Shown piece after piece: positions 50,802 through 59,802 of a stretch of DNA of 64,000 nt (position 1 is its first letter; each line of letters begins with the position of its first letter). Under the pieces are notes generated by a model, which was given only the letters and a program-made list of their open reading frames with translations, was not told the DNA's origin and searched no databases. The position numbers and the translations under genes were made by a program. Source of the stretch: Acidobacteriota bacterium (GTDB taxonomy: Bacteria; Acidobacteriota; Thermoanaerobaculia; Thermoanaerobaculales; Thermoanaerobaculaceae); contig JACQZW010000033.1 of the NCBI GenBank assembly GCA_016213675.1, positions 124,001 to 188,000 of the forward strand, written 5' to 3'.

Positions 50802-51782
50802 CTAGCGCATCACCTCGAGCTCGCCTTCCTCCTCCATGTAGACGGAGTCGATGAAGCGAACCGTTCGCGTCGCCACCGACATGACGACGGATGACACGCG
50901 CACACCGTGCTTGAAGTAGCGGACGCCCTCGAGCAGGTCTCCCTTGGTCACCCCCGACGCCGCGAAGATAACGTCGTCGCCCGACGCCAGCTCCTCCGTC
51001 GAGTAGACGTGATCGTGATCCGAGATCCCGAGGTCTTCCAATCGCTTCTTGTGCCAGTCCTCCATTACCACGAGGCGCCCCTGGATCTCCCCGTTCAGGC
51101 AGCGTAGGGCGGCAGCCGTGATCACGCCCTCCGGAGCGCCGCCGATCCCCATGACGGCGTGGATATGGGTCCCGCGGATCGCCGCGGCGAGCCCGGCAGA
51201 AAGATCGCCGTCGCCGATCAGCTTGATCCGCGAGCCTGCCTCGCGGATCTCCTGGATCAGCTTCTCGTGCCGGGGCCGATCGAGGACGACGATGGTGAGA
51301 TCCTCCATCCGCCTGTCGAAGGCCTTGGCGATCCGTCTGAGGTTGTTCTTCACCGGCGCATCGAGGTCGATGAAGCCGCGGGCCGTCGGTCCGACCACGA
51401 TCTTCTGCATATAGACGTCGGGCGCGTGCAGGAGCCCGCCCTTCGTTCCCGCGGCGAGGACCGCGATCGCGTTGTTGGTGCCGGTGGCGCACAGGTTCGT
51501 ACCCTCGAGCGGGTCGACGGCGATGTCGACCTCGTGCATCCCCGACGATCCGGCCTTGCCGCGCCCGACCTTTTCCCCGGTGTACAGCAACGGTGCCTTG
51601 TCCCGCTCGCCCTCGCCGATGACGATGGTGCCGTTGATGTCGAGCGTGTCCATCTCGGCGCGCATCGCTTCCACAGCGACCTTGTCCGCGTGCTTCCGAT
51701 CGCCGTAGCCCATCGTGCGCGCGGCCGCAATGGCCGCCTTCTCGGTCACTCGGAGAAAGTCGGTCTCCAGATTCACATCCAT
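50802..51782 (-). CDS. glpX: Class II fructose-1,6-bisphosphatase
   Basis: 326 residues of GlpX, converting fructose 1,6-bisphosphate to fructose 6-phosphate for gluconeogenesis. '[18 protein letters not shown]', '[14 protein letters not shown]' and '[21 protein letters not shown]' are diagnostic. The ATG at 51782 (MDVNLETDF) follows CCGGAGG. A -10-like TACAAT (51815-51820, minus) lies 32 bases upstream. The downstream pepD is in the same direction. Confidence 0.96.
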   Translation of the reverse strand: MDVNLETDFLRVTEKAAIAAARTMGYGDRKHADKVAVEAMRAEMDTLDINGTIVIGEGERDKAPLLYTGEKVGRGKAGSSGMHEVDIAVDPLEGTNLCATGTNNAIAVLAAGTKGGLLHAPDVYMQKIVVGPTARGFIDLDAPVKNNLRRIAKAFDRRMEDLTIVVLDRPRHEKLIQEIREAGSRIKLIGDGDLSAGLAAAIRGTHIHAVMGIGGAPEGVITAAALRCLNGEIQGRLVVMEDWHKKRLEDLGISDHDHVYSTEELASGDDVIFAASGVTKGDLLEGVRYFKHGVRVSSVVMSVATRTVRFIDSVYMEEEGELEVMR

Positions 51783-51894
51783 CTCGACCTCCGGATGGTT
51801 CGATTTCACAGGAAATTGTAGCGAACCAGAGCTACGATCCTCGATACGGCTTGCCGAACACCCCGAGTACGGACGGTCGCCGGTCCGCCGCGCC

Positions 51895-53646
51895 TCACTT
51901 CGCCTTCTCTTCGGGGTGCACCGGCTTGCGGACTGTGGCGTAGCCAGCCTGATTGGTGAGCTGATCGCGCACACCGACGGAAATGCGGTACATGCCGGGC
52001 TCGAGCAGCAGGGTGGCCGAGATCGTGTACGTGCCGACCTTGGCCCGCTCGTACTCGGCCTCGGGGATGCGAAGTGCCGCCTCGGTCCGCTGCAGGTCGG
52101 ACTGCCTGCCCTCGTCGTCACGGGCGGCGTAGTAGGCCATGACGTAGCCCACCAATTCCCTGCCGTCGGGGATGAGGGCGATCTTCTCGATGGGTACGCT
52201 GATCTCGACAGGCAGGAGCCATCGACCTGCAGAAGACGGCATTGGTTCCCCCGTCCGAATCTCGATGGCCAGCGGGTTGTCCTCCAGGTCGAAGCTCAGA
52301 CCGGACATCACCCGGTCGCCAATGCGTGTCGCGAGACTCTTCTCGATGAATCTTTTCTGGTAGGTCAACCGGTAGTCGGGATGCCCCTTGACCTTCACCG
52401 AGACTACGTGCGATCGGTCCTGGCCGGAGGGGACGAGCCGATAACCCAGCGAGTAGTACGTTTGAAGGTCGTTGGCGATCTTCTCCAACCCCGAAGCCAC
52501 GTCGTTGCTGTTGATGATGGCCATCCCCCCGGTTTGCTGTGCCATGTAGACGAGTGAGTCCTGGTAATTGGTCCGCGCGACCGAGGCTGCGAGTGTCGAA
52601 CGGGCCACGCGATTCTCGGCCTCGGAGCCGAGCTCGGCCTCGAGCCCGCGGGCGTCGATGGTGTACAAGGTCACACTGGACGCATTGGCCGTGGTCACGA
52701 GGCTGCGGAACAGGTCGGTCGCGTCGAAATCCATGGTCTGCGAGATCACACCGGGGTCGGAGTACTTCTCCTGAATGCCGTAGAACAGCTCGAGACCGGG
52801 ACGCATCGGCAGGCCGTCGGACACGTAGATCACCGACTTCTTCCCCGGGAGTCCGCTCATCATGCCGATGAGCTCCTTGATGCCACCGACGGTGAACATC
52901 AGGTTGTTACGCCCCTCGCGAGCGAAGGCGCGCGCGTCGCCCAGCGCCTGCTCCATGGACCCGCCCTTGTCGGCGTAGTTGTTGATCGCGTCCTCGATCT
53001 GTCGCCGGGACGAGTTCACCTCGGTCCTGCCACCGGTGTAGGTTCGCAGCAACCTCAGGGCCTCGACGCACTCTTCCGGGTCCGAGGTGAAGGGCTGTTG
53101 CACCTTCAGGCTTCGCTGGTACGAGACGATCATGGCCTTGTCGGGCGGCTTCAGGAACGAACGCAGGAAGTCGTTGGTCTTGTTGAGCACACGGTTCCGG
53201 TTGAAAGGCGTGATGTTCTCGTTGTCCACATAGACGGCGAGGAAGCGCGGCTCGCGAGGTGGCGGCTCGAAGGCCGGGGCCGGGGTCGGCTGCGCTGGCG
53301 CCGGGGTCGGCGTGGGACCGGCCGTCGCGTCCGGTGCCGCACTCGCTCGGGTAAAGAGATAGAAGTTTGTGAGGTCCTGCAACTTGCCATCCTGGAAGAC
53401 CTCGAAGTCGTCCTTCGTCAGGCCGACGACCGGGCCGTTCCTGTCGGTCACTCCGACATCCACGTTGACGATGGTCACCTCGGCGACGTCCACGAAGCGG
53501 AGCCCGCCGATCTGCGAAGCCGGCGCCTCGGCGGCAGGTGGCTTCTCCGCAGGCTCACTGGCCACCGGGCTGGGCTGCGGGGTCTGAGCCGCCGCCAGGG
53601 CAGCGATCAGACAGGAAGAGACAGCGAGAACGTAGGGCGGTTGCAC
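51895..53646 (-). CDS. Secreted VWFA-related acidobacterial domain protein (copy 1)
   Basis: 583 residues from a GTG at 53646 with GGAGG upstream. Signal peptide ('[16 protein letters not shown]'), a Pro/Ala-rich linker, then '[31 protein letters not shown]', the opening pattern of the acidobacterial VWFA family (TIGR03436). A VWA-like domain follows ('[17 protein letters not shown]', '[15 protein letters not shown]') and a beta-rich C-terminus. Function of the family is unknown. It lies in tandem with copy 2, 82 bp apart; both are common only in Acidobacteriota and relatives. Confidence 0.9.
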   Translation of the reverse strand: MQPPYVLAVSSCLIAALAAAQTPQPSPVASEPAEKPPAAEAPASQIGGLRFVDVAEVTIVNVDVGVTDRNGPVVGLTKDDFEVFQDGKLQDLTNFYLFTRASAAPDATAGPTPTPAPAQPTPAPAFEPPPREPRFLAVYVDNENITPFNRNRVLNKTNDFLRSFLKPPDKAMIVSYQRSLKVQQPFTSDPEECVEALRLLRTYTGGRTEVNSSRRQIEDAINNYADKGGSMEQALGDARAFAREGRNNLMFTVGGIKELIGMMSGLPGKKSVIYVSDGLPMRPGLELFYGIQEKYSDPGVISQTMDFDATDLFRSLVTTANASSVTLYTIDARGLEAELGSEAENRVARSTLAASVARTNYQDSLVYMAQQTGGMAIINSNDVASGLEKIANDLQTYYSLGYRLVPSGQDRSHVVSVKVKGHPDYRLTYQKRFIEKSLATRIGDRVMSGLSFDLEDNPLAIEIRTGEPMPSSAGRWLLPVEISVPIEKIALIPDGRELVGYVMAYYAARDDEGRQSDLQRTEAALRIPEAEYERAKVGTYTISATLLLEPGMYRISVGVRDQLTNQAGYATVRKPVHPEEKAK

Positions 53647-53667
53647 TGGAACCTCCGTCGATGTTGG

Positions 53668-53673
53668 AGTCTA
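53668..53673 (-). promoter_or_regulatory. -10 box of VWFA copy 1
   Basis: TAGACT on the minus strand lies 21 bases before the GTG at 53646, leaving a leader of about 15 bases with the GGAGG site. It follows directly after the hairpin at 53678-53709, so any -35 element would lie within that hairpin. Confidence 0.45.
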
Positions 53674-53677
53674 GCAA

Positions 53678-53709
53678 AGCAGCGGGCGGCCAGGCGCCCG
53701 CCCGCTGCT
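53678..53709 (-). terminator. Hairpin between the two VWFA genes
   Basis: A 12-bp perfect stem (AGCAGCGGGCGG with CCGCCCGCTGCT on the minus strand) and an 8-base loop lie 19 bases after the stop of VWFA copy 2. The tail is only TTG, so termination may be partial. Confidence 0.55.
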
Positions 53710-53728
53710 CGTCCTTGGAACACGGCCC

Positions 53729-55363
53729 TCACAGCTTGAGGTCGGCGAGCACCGTCGACGTGCTGTGGGCCAGCACGTCATCGACGGCGATGCGAACCGA
53801 AGTCGCGCCGCCCTCCAACCTCAGGCTGAACCTGTACGCGTAGTAGCCTCTCGCCCGCGCCTCTTCGAGCTTGTCCGCCGGGAGCTCGATCGGCAGCTTC
53901 TGGTGGGTGAGCTCCGACTGGTTCCCGCTGGTGTCGACGCCGACCACGACGACCTGCACCTGCCCCCAGGCGATGTCGCCGCGGGGGATCATCACGAGGT
54001 GCGCGTAGGGGATGCGAAGCTCGGCCGCGACGGTGAACACCTTCATGCCCTGAGCGCCGAACTTGAAGTTGCTCTTAGGCTTGTCGAGAGCCAAGACCAC
54101 TCCCAGGGGGTTGGCACTCTCACCGGTCAGCAGGGCCGCCCGCGACCGCTCGGCCTCGCGTTGCTCGAACGGTCGGTCCACGTAGCTGGTGCGGTGGGTC
54201 AGCTCGTAGTCCGGATGGCCGATCACCTCGACCTTGATTGCGTGACTCTTCCCGTCGCCGGCGTGGTCAGGCTGATAACCCAAAGAGTAGTAGGTGGCCG
54301 TGAGCCGCTCGACGTCGGCCAGGGCGGCCGACGAGTCGGTGGTGAAGATCGCTTCCCCACCCGTAAGCTCCGCCGCCTTGATCAGGTTGTCCTTACGGTC
54401 CGCCTCCCGCCAGAACGTTGCGTCCGCTACATCGTTGAAGTTGGCCGGCTGCCGGTTTCCCACATCGGAGGCTGTATCGAGGAGCTGGTTGCCCGAGGCA
54501 TCGAGCGTGTAGACGGTGTACTCAAGCTCACTGGCCAGCATCGCAGCCCTGCCGAGCAGCCCGACGTTGCGATACTCGACGGGGGCGTCGAGATAGAAGT
54601 CGTAGTCGCGGTAGATCGGCACGTTCTGGGCCCGCGGGAAGCCGGGGGACACCAGGACGACCACCTTTCGCGCGTCGGTGGCCGAGAACCGCTGGACGGT
54701 GGCCGTGAACGCCGACTCGACCCGCGCGACCATGCGGCGCAACTCGTCCCAGTACTCGGCGTTCTGCCGGTGGCGGTACTCGTAGCTGGTCCACGTCTCG
54801 CGCCGGGGCATGTCGCTGACGTCGAGCGATGAGAGGTGCATCTGGCGCTGCAAGCCGGTGGCGGGAGTCCGCGAGACCTCCTTGAGAGCGCCGACGATCT
54901 TCTCGCGGCTCGAGGACGGCGCGGTGTGAACGCGCAGGGTGCCGTCGAACGAGACCACCCCGACGGTAAGGGCCGGCGGGACACCGGTCGCAAAGCGTTC
55001 GATGAGGCCCTCCACCAGTCGCCGCTTGTCCGGCTCGGTCATCAGGTAGAGGTCGAAGAAGATGATCACCTGTCGAGCCGCGGGCTGGCCGACGAGGGAC
55101 GGGTCCCCTGCCGAGTCGACCTCTCCACCGTTGACGGAGAGGAAGTTGGTCAGCGCCTGCTCCTTCCCGTCCTCCACAACCCGGAAGTCGCCCCGGCCGA
55201 GTCCCTGGACAGGCACCCCGCTGGAGTCTCGGACCTGGACGTCCACTGTCACGTTGTTGACGTTGACCTGGCTGACGAAGCTCGGCGCCGGTGTCTGCTC
55301 CTGTGCCAGAGCCGTCACGGCAACCGTTAGCAACCCACCGATAGCAAGGAACCTGGAGTTCAT
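53729..55363 (-). CDS. Secreted VWFA-related acidobacterial domain protein (copy 2)
   Basis: 544 residues. Signal peptide 'SRFLAIGGLLTVAVTALAQ', then 'VTVDVQVRDSSGVPVQGLGRGDFRVVEDGKEQ', the same family opening as copy 1, and a VWA-like domain ('QVIIFFDLYLMTEPDKRR', 'KVVVLVSPGFPRAQ'). The MIDAS motif is not the classical DxSxS; 'FFDLYLM' replaces it. The C-terminus is beta-rich. The ATG at 55363 has GGAGGG upstream. Copies 1 and 2 differ widely, so the duplication is old. Confidence 0.9.
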   Translation of the reverse strand: MNSRFLAIGGLLTVAVTALAQEQTPAPSFVSQVNVNNVTVDVQVRDSSGVPVQGLGRGDFRVVEDGKEQALTNFLSVNGGEVDSAGDPSLVGQPAARQVIIFFDLYLMTEPDKRRLVEGLIERFATGVPPALTVGVVSFDGTLRVHTAPSSSREKIVGALKEVSRTPATGLQRQMHLSSLDVSDMPRRETWTSYEYRHRQNAEYWDELRRMVARVESAFTATVQRFSATDARKVVVLVSPGFPRAQNVPIYRDYDFYLDAPVEYRNVGLLGRAAMLASELEYTVYTLDASGNQLLDTASDVGNRQPANFNDVADATFWREADRKDNLIKAAELTGGEAIFTTDSSAALADVERLTATYYSLGYQPDHAGDGKSHAIKVEVIGHPDYELTHRTSYVDRPFEQREAERSRAALLTGESANPLGVVLALDKPKSNFKFGAQGMKVFTVAAELRIPYAHLVMIPRGDIAWGQVQVVVVGVDTSGNQSELTHQKLPIELPADKLEEARARGYYAYRFSLRLEGGATSVRIAVDDVLAHSTSTVLADLKL

Positions 55364-55688
55364 GACTCGAACCCTCCGCCGCAGCAACAAAGCAATCATC
55401 GTGCCATCTCCCCGCTCGACGCCGAGATCTACCATTGCGACGGCTCTCAAATTCGCGCCATCTCCCGGGGACGACCTGTCCCCCACCTCGGACATGCACC
55501 GACCCAGCCCCCGGGTCACGTTGCAGTCCGGCTCGCGACCCGCCGTCAAGCTACCACGACCTCGACGATCGGCCACTGCCTATTCAGGGTCGGGGGAAGG
55601 AGGCGTTCGTGGTCGTGCCAACGCGAGGGCCGGTCACACCGCCGCGGGTAAGATGGGTGGCGCCGCGCATGCGGCACTGAGGTGGCCC
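55364..55688. other. 325-bp intergenic space without a gene
   Basis: This is the longest gene-free stretch of the window, between VWFA copy 2 (-) and the aminotransferase (+). No supported reading frame, RNA gene or repeat was found. TAAGAT near 55649 could be a -10 box for the aminotransferase. It is the only gap that is large compared with the otherwise tight spacing. Confidence 0.5.
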
Positions 55689-56912
55689 GTGGCATTCGAC
55701 TACACCTTCTCTCGCATCGCCGAGGGAATGAAGCCCTCGCCGATCCGCGAGCTGTTCGTCATGACGCAACGCCCCGGAATGATCTCGTTCGCCGGCGGCC
55801 TGCCGGACCCGGCCATCTTCCCGGTGGCCGAGTTCGCCGAGTGCGGCGACGTGCTGCGCGACGACGGTCGCGTGGTCCTGCAGTACGGGGCCACCGAGGG
55901 GTACCGGCCGCTCGTCGAGCAAATTCGCCGCCGCATGGAACAACCGCTGGGCCGTCCGGTCGCGCCGGAAGAGGTCCTGATCGCCTCCGGGTCGCAGCAG
56001 GTCATGGACATGATCGCCCGCTGCCTCATCGACCCCGGAGATGTCGTCATCGTGGAAGCACCCACGTACCCTGGCGCACTGCACACGTTCCGCGGCGCCG
56101 GCGCCCGCTTCGCGATCGTCCCGTGCGACACCGACGGCATGCGTGTCGATCTCCTCCCCGAGGTGATCGAGCGATGCCGCCGCGAGACCGGGGAGCGACC
56201 CAGGCTGATCTACACGATCACCAACTTCTCCAACCCCTCGGGCGCGTGCCTGTCACTCGAACGACGCAGGTCGCTCGCAGGCGTGGCGGCCGAGCATGGG
56301 ATCCCGGTCTTCGAGGACGACCCGTACGGCGAGCTGCGCTACCGCGGAGATCCGCTGACCACCGTGTTCAAGCTCGCGGAAGGAAAGGGCGTCCTCTATG
56401 CCTCGTCGTTCTCGAAGATTCTCGCCCCCGGGGTGCGTGTCGCCTGGGCGGTCGGCGAACCTGCCCTGATCAGACGGATGGCGATCGCCAAGCAGGGCAT
56501 GGATCTCTGCACCTCGGTCGTCACCCAGGCACTGGTTGCCGAGTACACCCGCCGGGGTCACCTCGACCGCCATCTGGCGAAGATCCGGGCGCACTACGCG
56601 ACGAAGGCAGCGGCCATGGCCGAGGCGTTCCACCGGCACCTGCCGGCCGGAGCGCTGCACGGCCTCGAACCGGAGGGAGGCTTCTTCTTCTGGCTCCGCC
56701 TGGCGGCCGGCGACAGTACCCGTCTGTTCTCCCGGGCCGTCGAGGAGGGCGTTGCCTTCCTGCCGGGCCCCGCCTTCTACCCGGATCCAGGCGAGACCAT
56801 CGGAGAGCCGGCCGATGGCGGGCCCTTCGCGCGTTTCTGCTTCACCTTCGCGCAGGGGGACGAGATGGCCGAGGGTGCCCGCCGCCTGAGCCGCGCACTG
56901 GCCGCCGGCTGA
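55689..56912 (+). CDS. PLP-dependent aminotransferase (MocR/2-aminoadipate aminotransferase type)
   Basis: 407 residues of a fold type I aminotransferase without the GntR-type DNA-binding domain of MocR proteins. 'MISFAGGLPDPAIFP' and 'LQYGATEGYRPL' are typical. The PLP lysine is in 'YASSFSKILAPGVRVAW' and 'FSNPSGACLSLERR' is the cofactor-phosphate region. It resembles LysN / 2-aminoadipate and branched-chain aminotransferases; substrate not decided. The GTG at 55689 follows GAGGTGG at the right distance and gives VAFDYTFSRIAEG. Confidence 0.93.
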   Translation: MAFDYTFSRIAEGMKPSPIRELFVMTQRPGMISFAGGLPDPAIFPVAEFAECGDVLRDDGRVVLQYGATEGYRPLVEQIRRRMEQPLGRPVAPEEVLIASGSQQVMDMIARCLIDPGDVVIVEAPTYPGALHTFRGAGARFAIVPCDTDGMRVDLLPEVIERCRRETGERPRLIYTITNFSNPSGACLSLERRRSLAGVAAEHGIPVFEDDPYGELRYRGDPLTTVFKLAEGKGVLYASSFSKILAPGVRVAWAVGEPALIRRMAIAKQGMDLCTSVVTQALVAEYTRRGHLDRHLAKIRAHYATKAAAMAEAFHRHLPAGALHGLEPEGGFFFWLRLAAGDSTRLFSRAVEEGVAFLPGPAFYPDPGETIGEPADGGPFARFCFTFAQGDEMAEGARRLSRALAAG

Positions 56913-56967
56913 GTCGGAGCCACTGAGCGGCCACCGCCCGTCCGGCTCTCGCTCACATCGAACGGGC

Positions 56968-59391
56968 CTACACCGTGCTCTGCGGATCGACATCGACCAC
57001 GCGGCGCACGTGGTTCGGCACGGTTATCGCGACGACCCGGCCCAACGCCTCCCGAAGCGGCGCCCGCGTCGCAGCGAGCAGCATCAATTGAAACCGCCAC
57101 TTGCCCCGCAGGCGGACCACCGGCGACGGCGCCGGACCGAGGACGCGAAGCCCTTCCGCTCGTGGCTCGAGGGCGCCGGCAGCCGCCTGAGCGGCCGCCT
57201 GGGCGGCGCTCTCCGACGCAGACTCGAAGCGGACCAGGGCCACCCGCGCGAAGGGCGGGTAACCGAAGGCGCGCCGGTAGCGCATCTCCTCCTCGGCGAA
57301 TGCCTTGGCGTCCTGGGTTACCGCGGCACGTATCGCGTGGTGATCGGGGTGGTAGGACTGGATCACCACGAGACCCGGCCGGTCCCCTCGGCCGGCGCGG
57401 CCGGCGACCTGAGTGAGCATCTGAAAGGTCCGCTCGGCACCCCGAAAGTCCGGAAAGCCCAGGAGGTTGTCGGCGTTGACGACTCCGGTCAGCGTGACGT
57501 TCGGGAAGTGGTGCCCCTTCGACACCATCTGCGTCCCGACCAAGACGTCGCTGCCTCCGGTCGCGAAGCGCTCCAAGGTGCCGACGAGCTGAGCAGGCGA
57601 GCGAGCCGTGTCGCGATCGAGAATATCGACCCGCGCCGCCGGATGGAGCTCCCTCACCTTGGTCGCGATCTTCTCGGTCCCCGCGCCCACATGGTCGAGG
57701 ACCGCCCCTCCACAACGCGCGCACACATTCGGGATCTCGCGGCGGTGGCCGCAGTAGTGGCAGAGCAACGCGCCACGGCGCCGATGGACCGTCATCGGGA
57801 TCGAGCAGTCCGGACACGATGCCTGGTGCCCGCAGTCGCGGCACAACAACACCGGCGCCCAGCCGCGCCGGTTGACCAGGAGAATCGCCTGCTCGCCACG
57901 CTCCAGGACTCCGGCCAGCAGCTCGCGCAGCCGGCGGGACAGGAACCTCTGGCCGTGCTCTCCGGGCTCGCCCTCCTCGCCTCGCAGGTCCACCACCTCG
58001 ACCGCCGGGAGCCGGCTGCCGCTCACCCGTTCCGGAAGCTCCAGCACTCGGAGCCGACCCTTGGCCGCCAGCGCCAACGTGTCGAGGGCAGGCGTCGCCG
58101 AGGCCAGGACCACGGGGACTCGCTGCTGCCGGGCGAGCACCAACGCGAGGTCACGGGCGTTGTAGCGCGGGTCCTCCTCCTGCTTGTAAGAGGTGTCCTG
58201 CTCCTCGTCGACCACCACGGCTCCGAGACGACGCAGCGGCGCCCACAGCGCCGAGCGGGGTCCGGCCACCACGTCGACCTCGCCGCGCCGGGCCCGCTCC
58301 CAGGCGGCAAAGCGCTCGCCCTCGGCCATCGAAGAGTGCAGCACGGCGACGCGCTCGCCGAAGCGTGCCGAGAGCAGGCCGGCGAGCGCCGGCGTGAGCC
58401 CGATCTCCGGGACCATGATGAGCGTCTGGAGGCCTTGCTCCGCCGCCGCCAAGGCCAGACGCAGATAGACCTCGGTCTTGCCGGAACCCGTCACGCCGAG
58501 GAGCAGGGTGGCGCGGTACTCCCCGCCTCCGATGTCCTTGAGGAGGCTGCCGAGGACGCGCTCCTGGTGCGAGGTGAGGTGCTCGGGCGGAGCCGGGGGA
58601 GCAAGCTCCCACCTGCGAGGCAGGCCTTGCCGGCCCTGCTGGAACCGGCGCAGGACCCCCTTCCGGACGAGCTCGGCGACCACGCCGCCCGAGCACCCGC
58701 AGGCCTCGCGCAGCTCGCCCTCCAGGGCGGGCCGGTCGAGCTCCTCGAGGTACGCGACGACCCGACCCTGGGCAGGCGCCCGCCCGACGCGCCTTTGCCG
58801 CTCGGCCGGGTCAAGGCCCGCCAAGGCGACCGCCATCACGGTTCCACCGGGGGTCATCGAGGGAGCCCGGTTGTCAACGCGCACTGCGTGGCGAGCCTCC
58901 AGGACGGCCAGCGTCGAACGCAGCGCGTCCAGGGTCCAGCCCTCGACCCGCAAGCGCGCGAGGGACACACGACCCGCGGCCAGGACTCGCTCCACCAGCC
59001 GCCGCTCGTCGGTGCCGGCCGACGTGAGCACCTCCCGGGCGCGCGGGCCGACGTGCACCAGTGGCGCGGGAAGGCGGAGGAGCTGCGTCGGGACGGCGGC
59101 TCGGGCAACCAGGCCGACCGGCGCCACGTAGTAGTCGGCGGCGAAAGCGATCAACGACAGGATCGCCGGCGGGACCAGTGGCTCTGGGTCGAGTGTCTCG
59201 TCGATCGACATCACCCGCGAGAGCTCGCAACCAGGATCGTCGGTCAGCTCCAGCACGAGGCCGACCCGGGACACCCCGCGGAGCTTGGCTCGCACCCGCA
59301 CCCCGGGAGCCGTGATCGGCTCCAGGTCCGCCGGCACCGCGTAGGACAGCGCCTCGGGAAGGGCGAGAGGGAAGGCCACGCGGGCGAACAC
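56968..59391 (-). CDS. priA: Primosomal protein N' (PriA helicase)
   Basis: 807 residues, full-length PriA for replication restart. N-terminal 3'BD domain, Walker A 'LLLGVTGSGKTEVY' (299-307), Walker B 395-398, and zinc-binding Cys pairs ('CRDCGHQASCPDCSIPM', 'CHYCGHRREIPNVCARCGG'). The Walker B box reads DEEQDTSYKQ where most PriA have DEEHD. The GTG at 59391 begins 'MFARVAFPLALPEALSY', the normal start. TATCAT is eight bases upstream with no ribosome site. Confidence 0.96.
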   Translation of the reverse strand: MFARVAFPLALPEALSYAVPADLEPITAPGVRVRAKLRGVSRVGLVLELTDDPGCELSRVMSIDETLDPEPLVPPAILSLIAFAADYYVAPVGLVARAAVPTQLLRLPAPLVHVGPRAREVLTSAGTDERRLVERVLAAGRVSLARLRVEGWTLDALRSTLAVLEARHAVRVDNRAPSMTPGGTVMAVALAGLDPAERQRRVGRAPAQGRVVAYLEELDRPALEGELREACGCSGGVVAELVRKGVLRRFQQGRQGLPRRWELAPPAPPEHLTSHQERVLGSLLKDIGGGEYRATLLLGVTGSGKTEVYLRLALAAAEQGLQTLIMVPEIGLTPALAGLLSARFGERVAVLHSSMAEGERFAAWERARRGEVDVVAGPRSALWAPLRRLGAVVVDEEQDTSYKQEEDPRYNARDLALVLARQQRVPVVLASATPALDTLALAAKGRLRVLELPERVSGSRLPAVEVVDLRGEEGEPGEHGQRFLSRRLRELLAGVLERGEQAILLVNRRGWAPVLLCRDCGHQASCPDCSIPMTVHRRRGALLCHYCGHRREIPNVCARCGGAVLDHVGAGTEKIATKVRELHPAARVDILDRDTARSPAQLVGTLERFATGGSDVLVGTQMVSKGHHFPNVTLTGVVNADNLLGFPDFRGAERTFQMLTQVAGRAGRGDRPGLVVIQSYHPDHHAIRAAVTQDAKAFAEEEMRYRRAFGYPPFARVALVRFESASESAAQAAAQAAAGALEPRAEGLRVLGPAPSPVVRLRGKWRFQLMLLAATRAPLREALGRVVAITVPNHVRRVVDVDPQSTV

Positions 59392-59399
59392 TGCGCCCG

Positions 59400-59409
59400 A
59401 TGATACACT
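59400..59409. promoter_or_regulatory. Overlapping divergent -10 boxes of priA and the 59416 gene
   Basis: TATCAT (59400-59405, minus, eight bases from priA GTG) and TACACT (59404-59409, plus, six bases from GTG 59416) overlap by two bases in a 24-bp divergent space. Both genes would be leaderless, and the two promoters cannot be open at once. Confidence 0.5.
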
Positions 59410-59415
59410 CCGCTC

Positions 59416-59685
59416 GTGCCTTCCCGGACCGAACTCGAGAGCTGGACGTCGGTGCTCGCGCGCCTGCGATCGGGGCCGGCGCCGCGCGGCGAGACGTTCG
59501 ACCTCTGCCGCCGGTTGCTGTTGGTCGCGCCGGAAAGCGGCGAGGCACTCCAGGCGGCCCGGACGCTACTCGAGGGCGCCATGGCCGACGCCGTGACACC
59601 GATCGGCGATGCCCAGGTCGTGATGCGCCTGCTGCGCTCGCTGGACCGATCCGAGGTGCGGCTCAGCGACATCCTGCAGGAGTGA
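59416..59685 (+). CDS. Small hypothetical protein divergent from priA
   Basis: 89 residues, family not recognised. Mostly helical ('WTSVLARLRSG', 'ETFDLCRRLLLVAPESGEALQAARTLLEG', 'DAQVVMRLLRSLDRSEVRLSDILQE'), soluble and mixed-charge. GTG start six bases after TACACT. The only other plus-strand frame here lacks such features. The upstream -10 box and helical pattern support a real gene, but codon-use evidence alone is weak. A DNA-maintenance link to priA is only suggested by position. Confidence 0.55.
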   Translation: MPSRTELESWTSVLARLRSGPAPRGETFDLCRRLLLVAPESGEALQAARTLLEGAMADAVTPIGDAQVVMRLLRSLDRSEVRLSDILQE

Positions 59686-59757
59686 GGCCCCGGCCGCCGC
59701 CCAGCCGTCGCCAGCCCGAAGGTCAGGCGGCTCGGGCAATGACAGGAATCTGACTGT

Positions 59758-59786
59758 TTGCCATGTGCTTCACACGAGTGTATATT
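59758..59786 (+). promoter_or_regulatory. Promoter of the TetR gene, predicted leaderless
   Basis: TTGCCA (59758-59763) and TATATT (59781-59786) are 17 bases apart, and TATATT is seven bases before the ATG at 59794. Transcription should begin at or one base before the start codon. The local base composition is clearly more AT-rich than the rest of the window. Confidence 0.75.
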
Positions 59787-59787
59787 A

Positions 59788-59802
59788 GTTAGCATGACTA
59801 AC
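59788..59802 (+). promoter_or_regulatory. Operator-like inverted repeat over the TetR start codon
   Basis: GTTAG-CATGA-CTAAC is a perfect dyad whose centre contains the ATG and the predicted transcription start. It is well placed for autorepression by the encoded TetR protein. Confidence 0.65.

Noticed and set aside
57010-59403. An uninterrupted plus-strand reading frame of almost 800 codons opposite priA
   Set aside because: It mirrors the codon pattern of priA in very GC-rich DNA, is Arg/Gly/His/Gln-rich without any domain, and PriA on the other strand has all its motifs.
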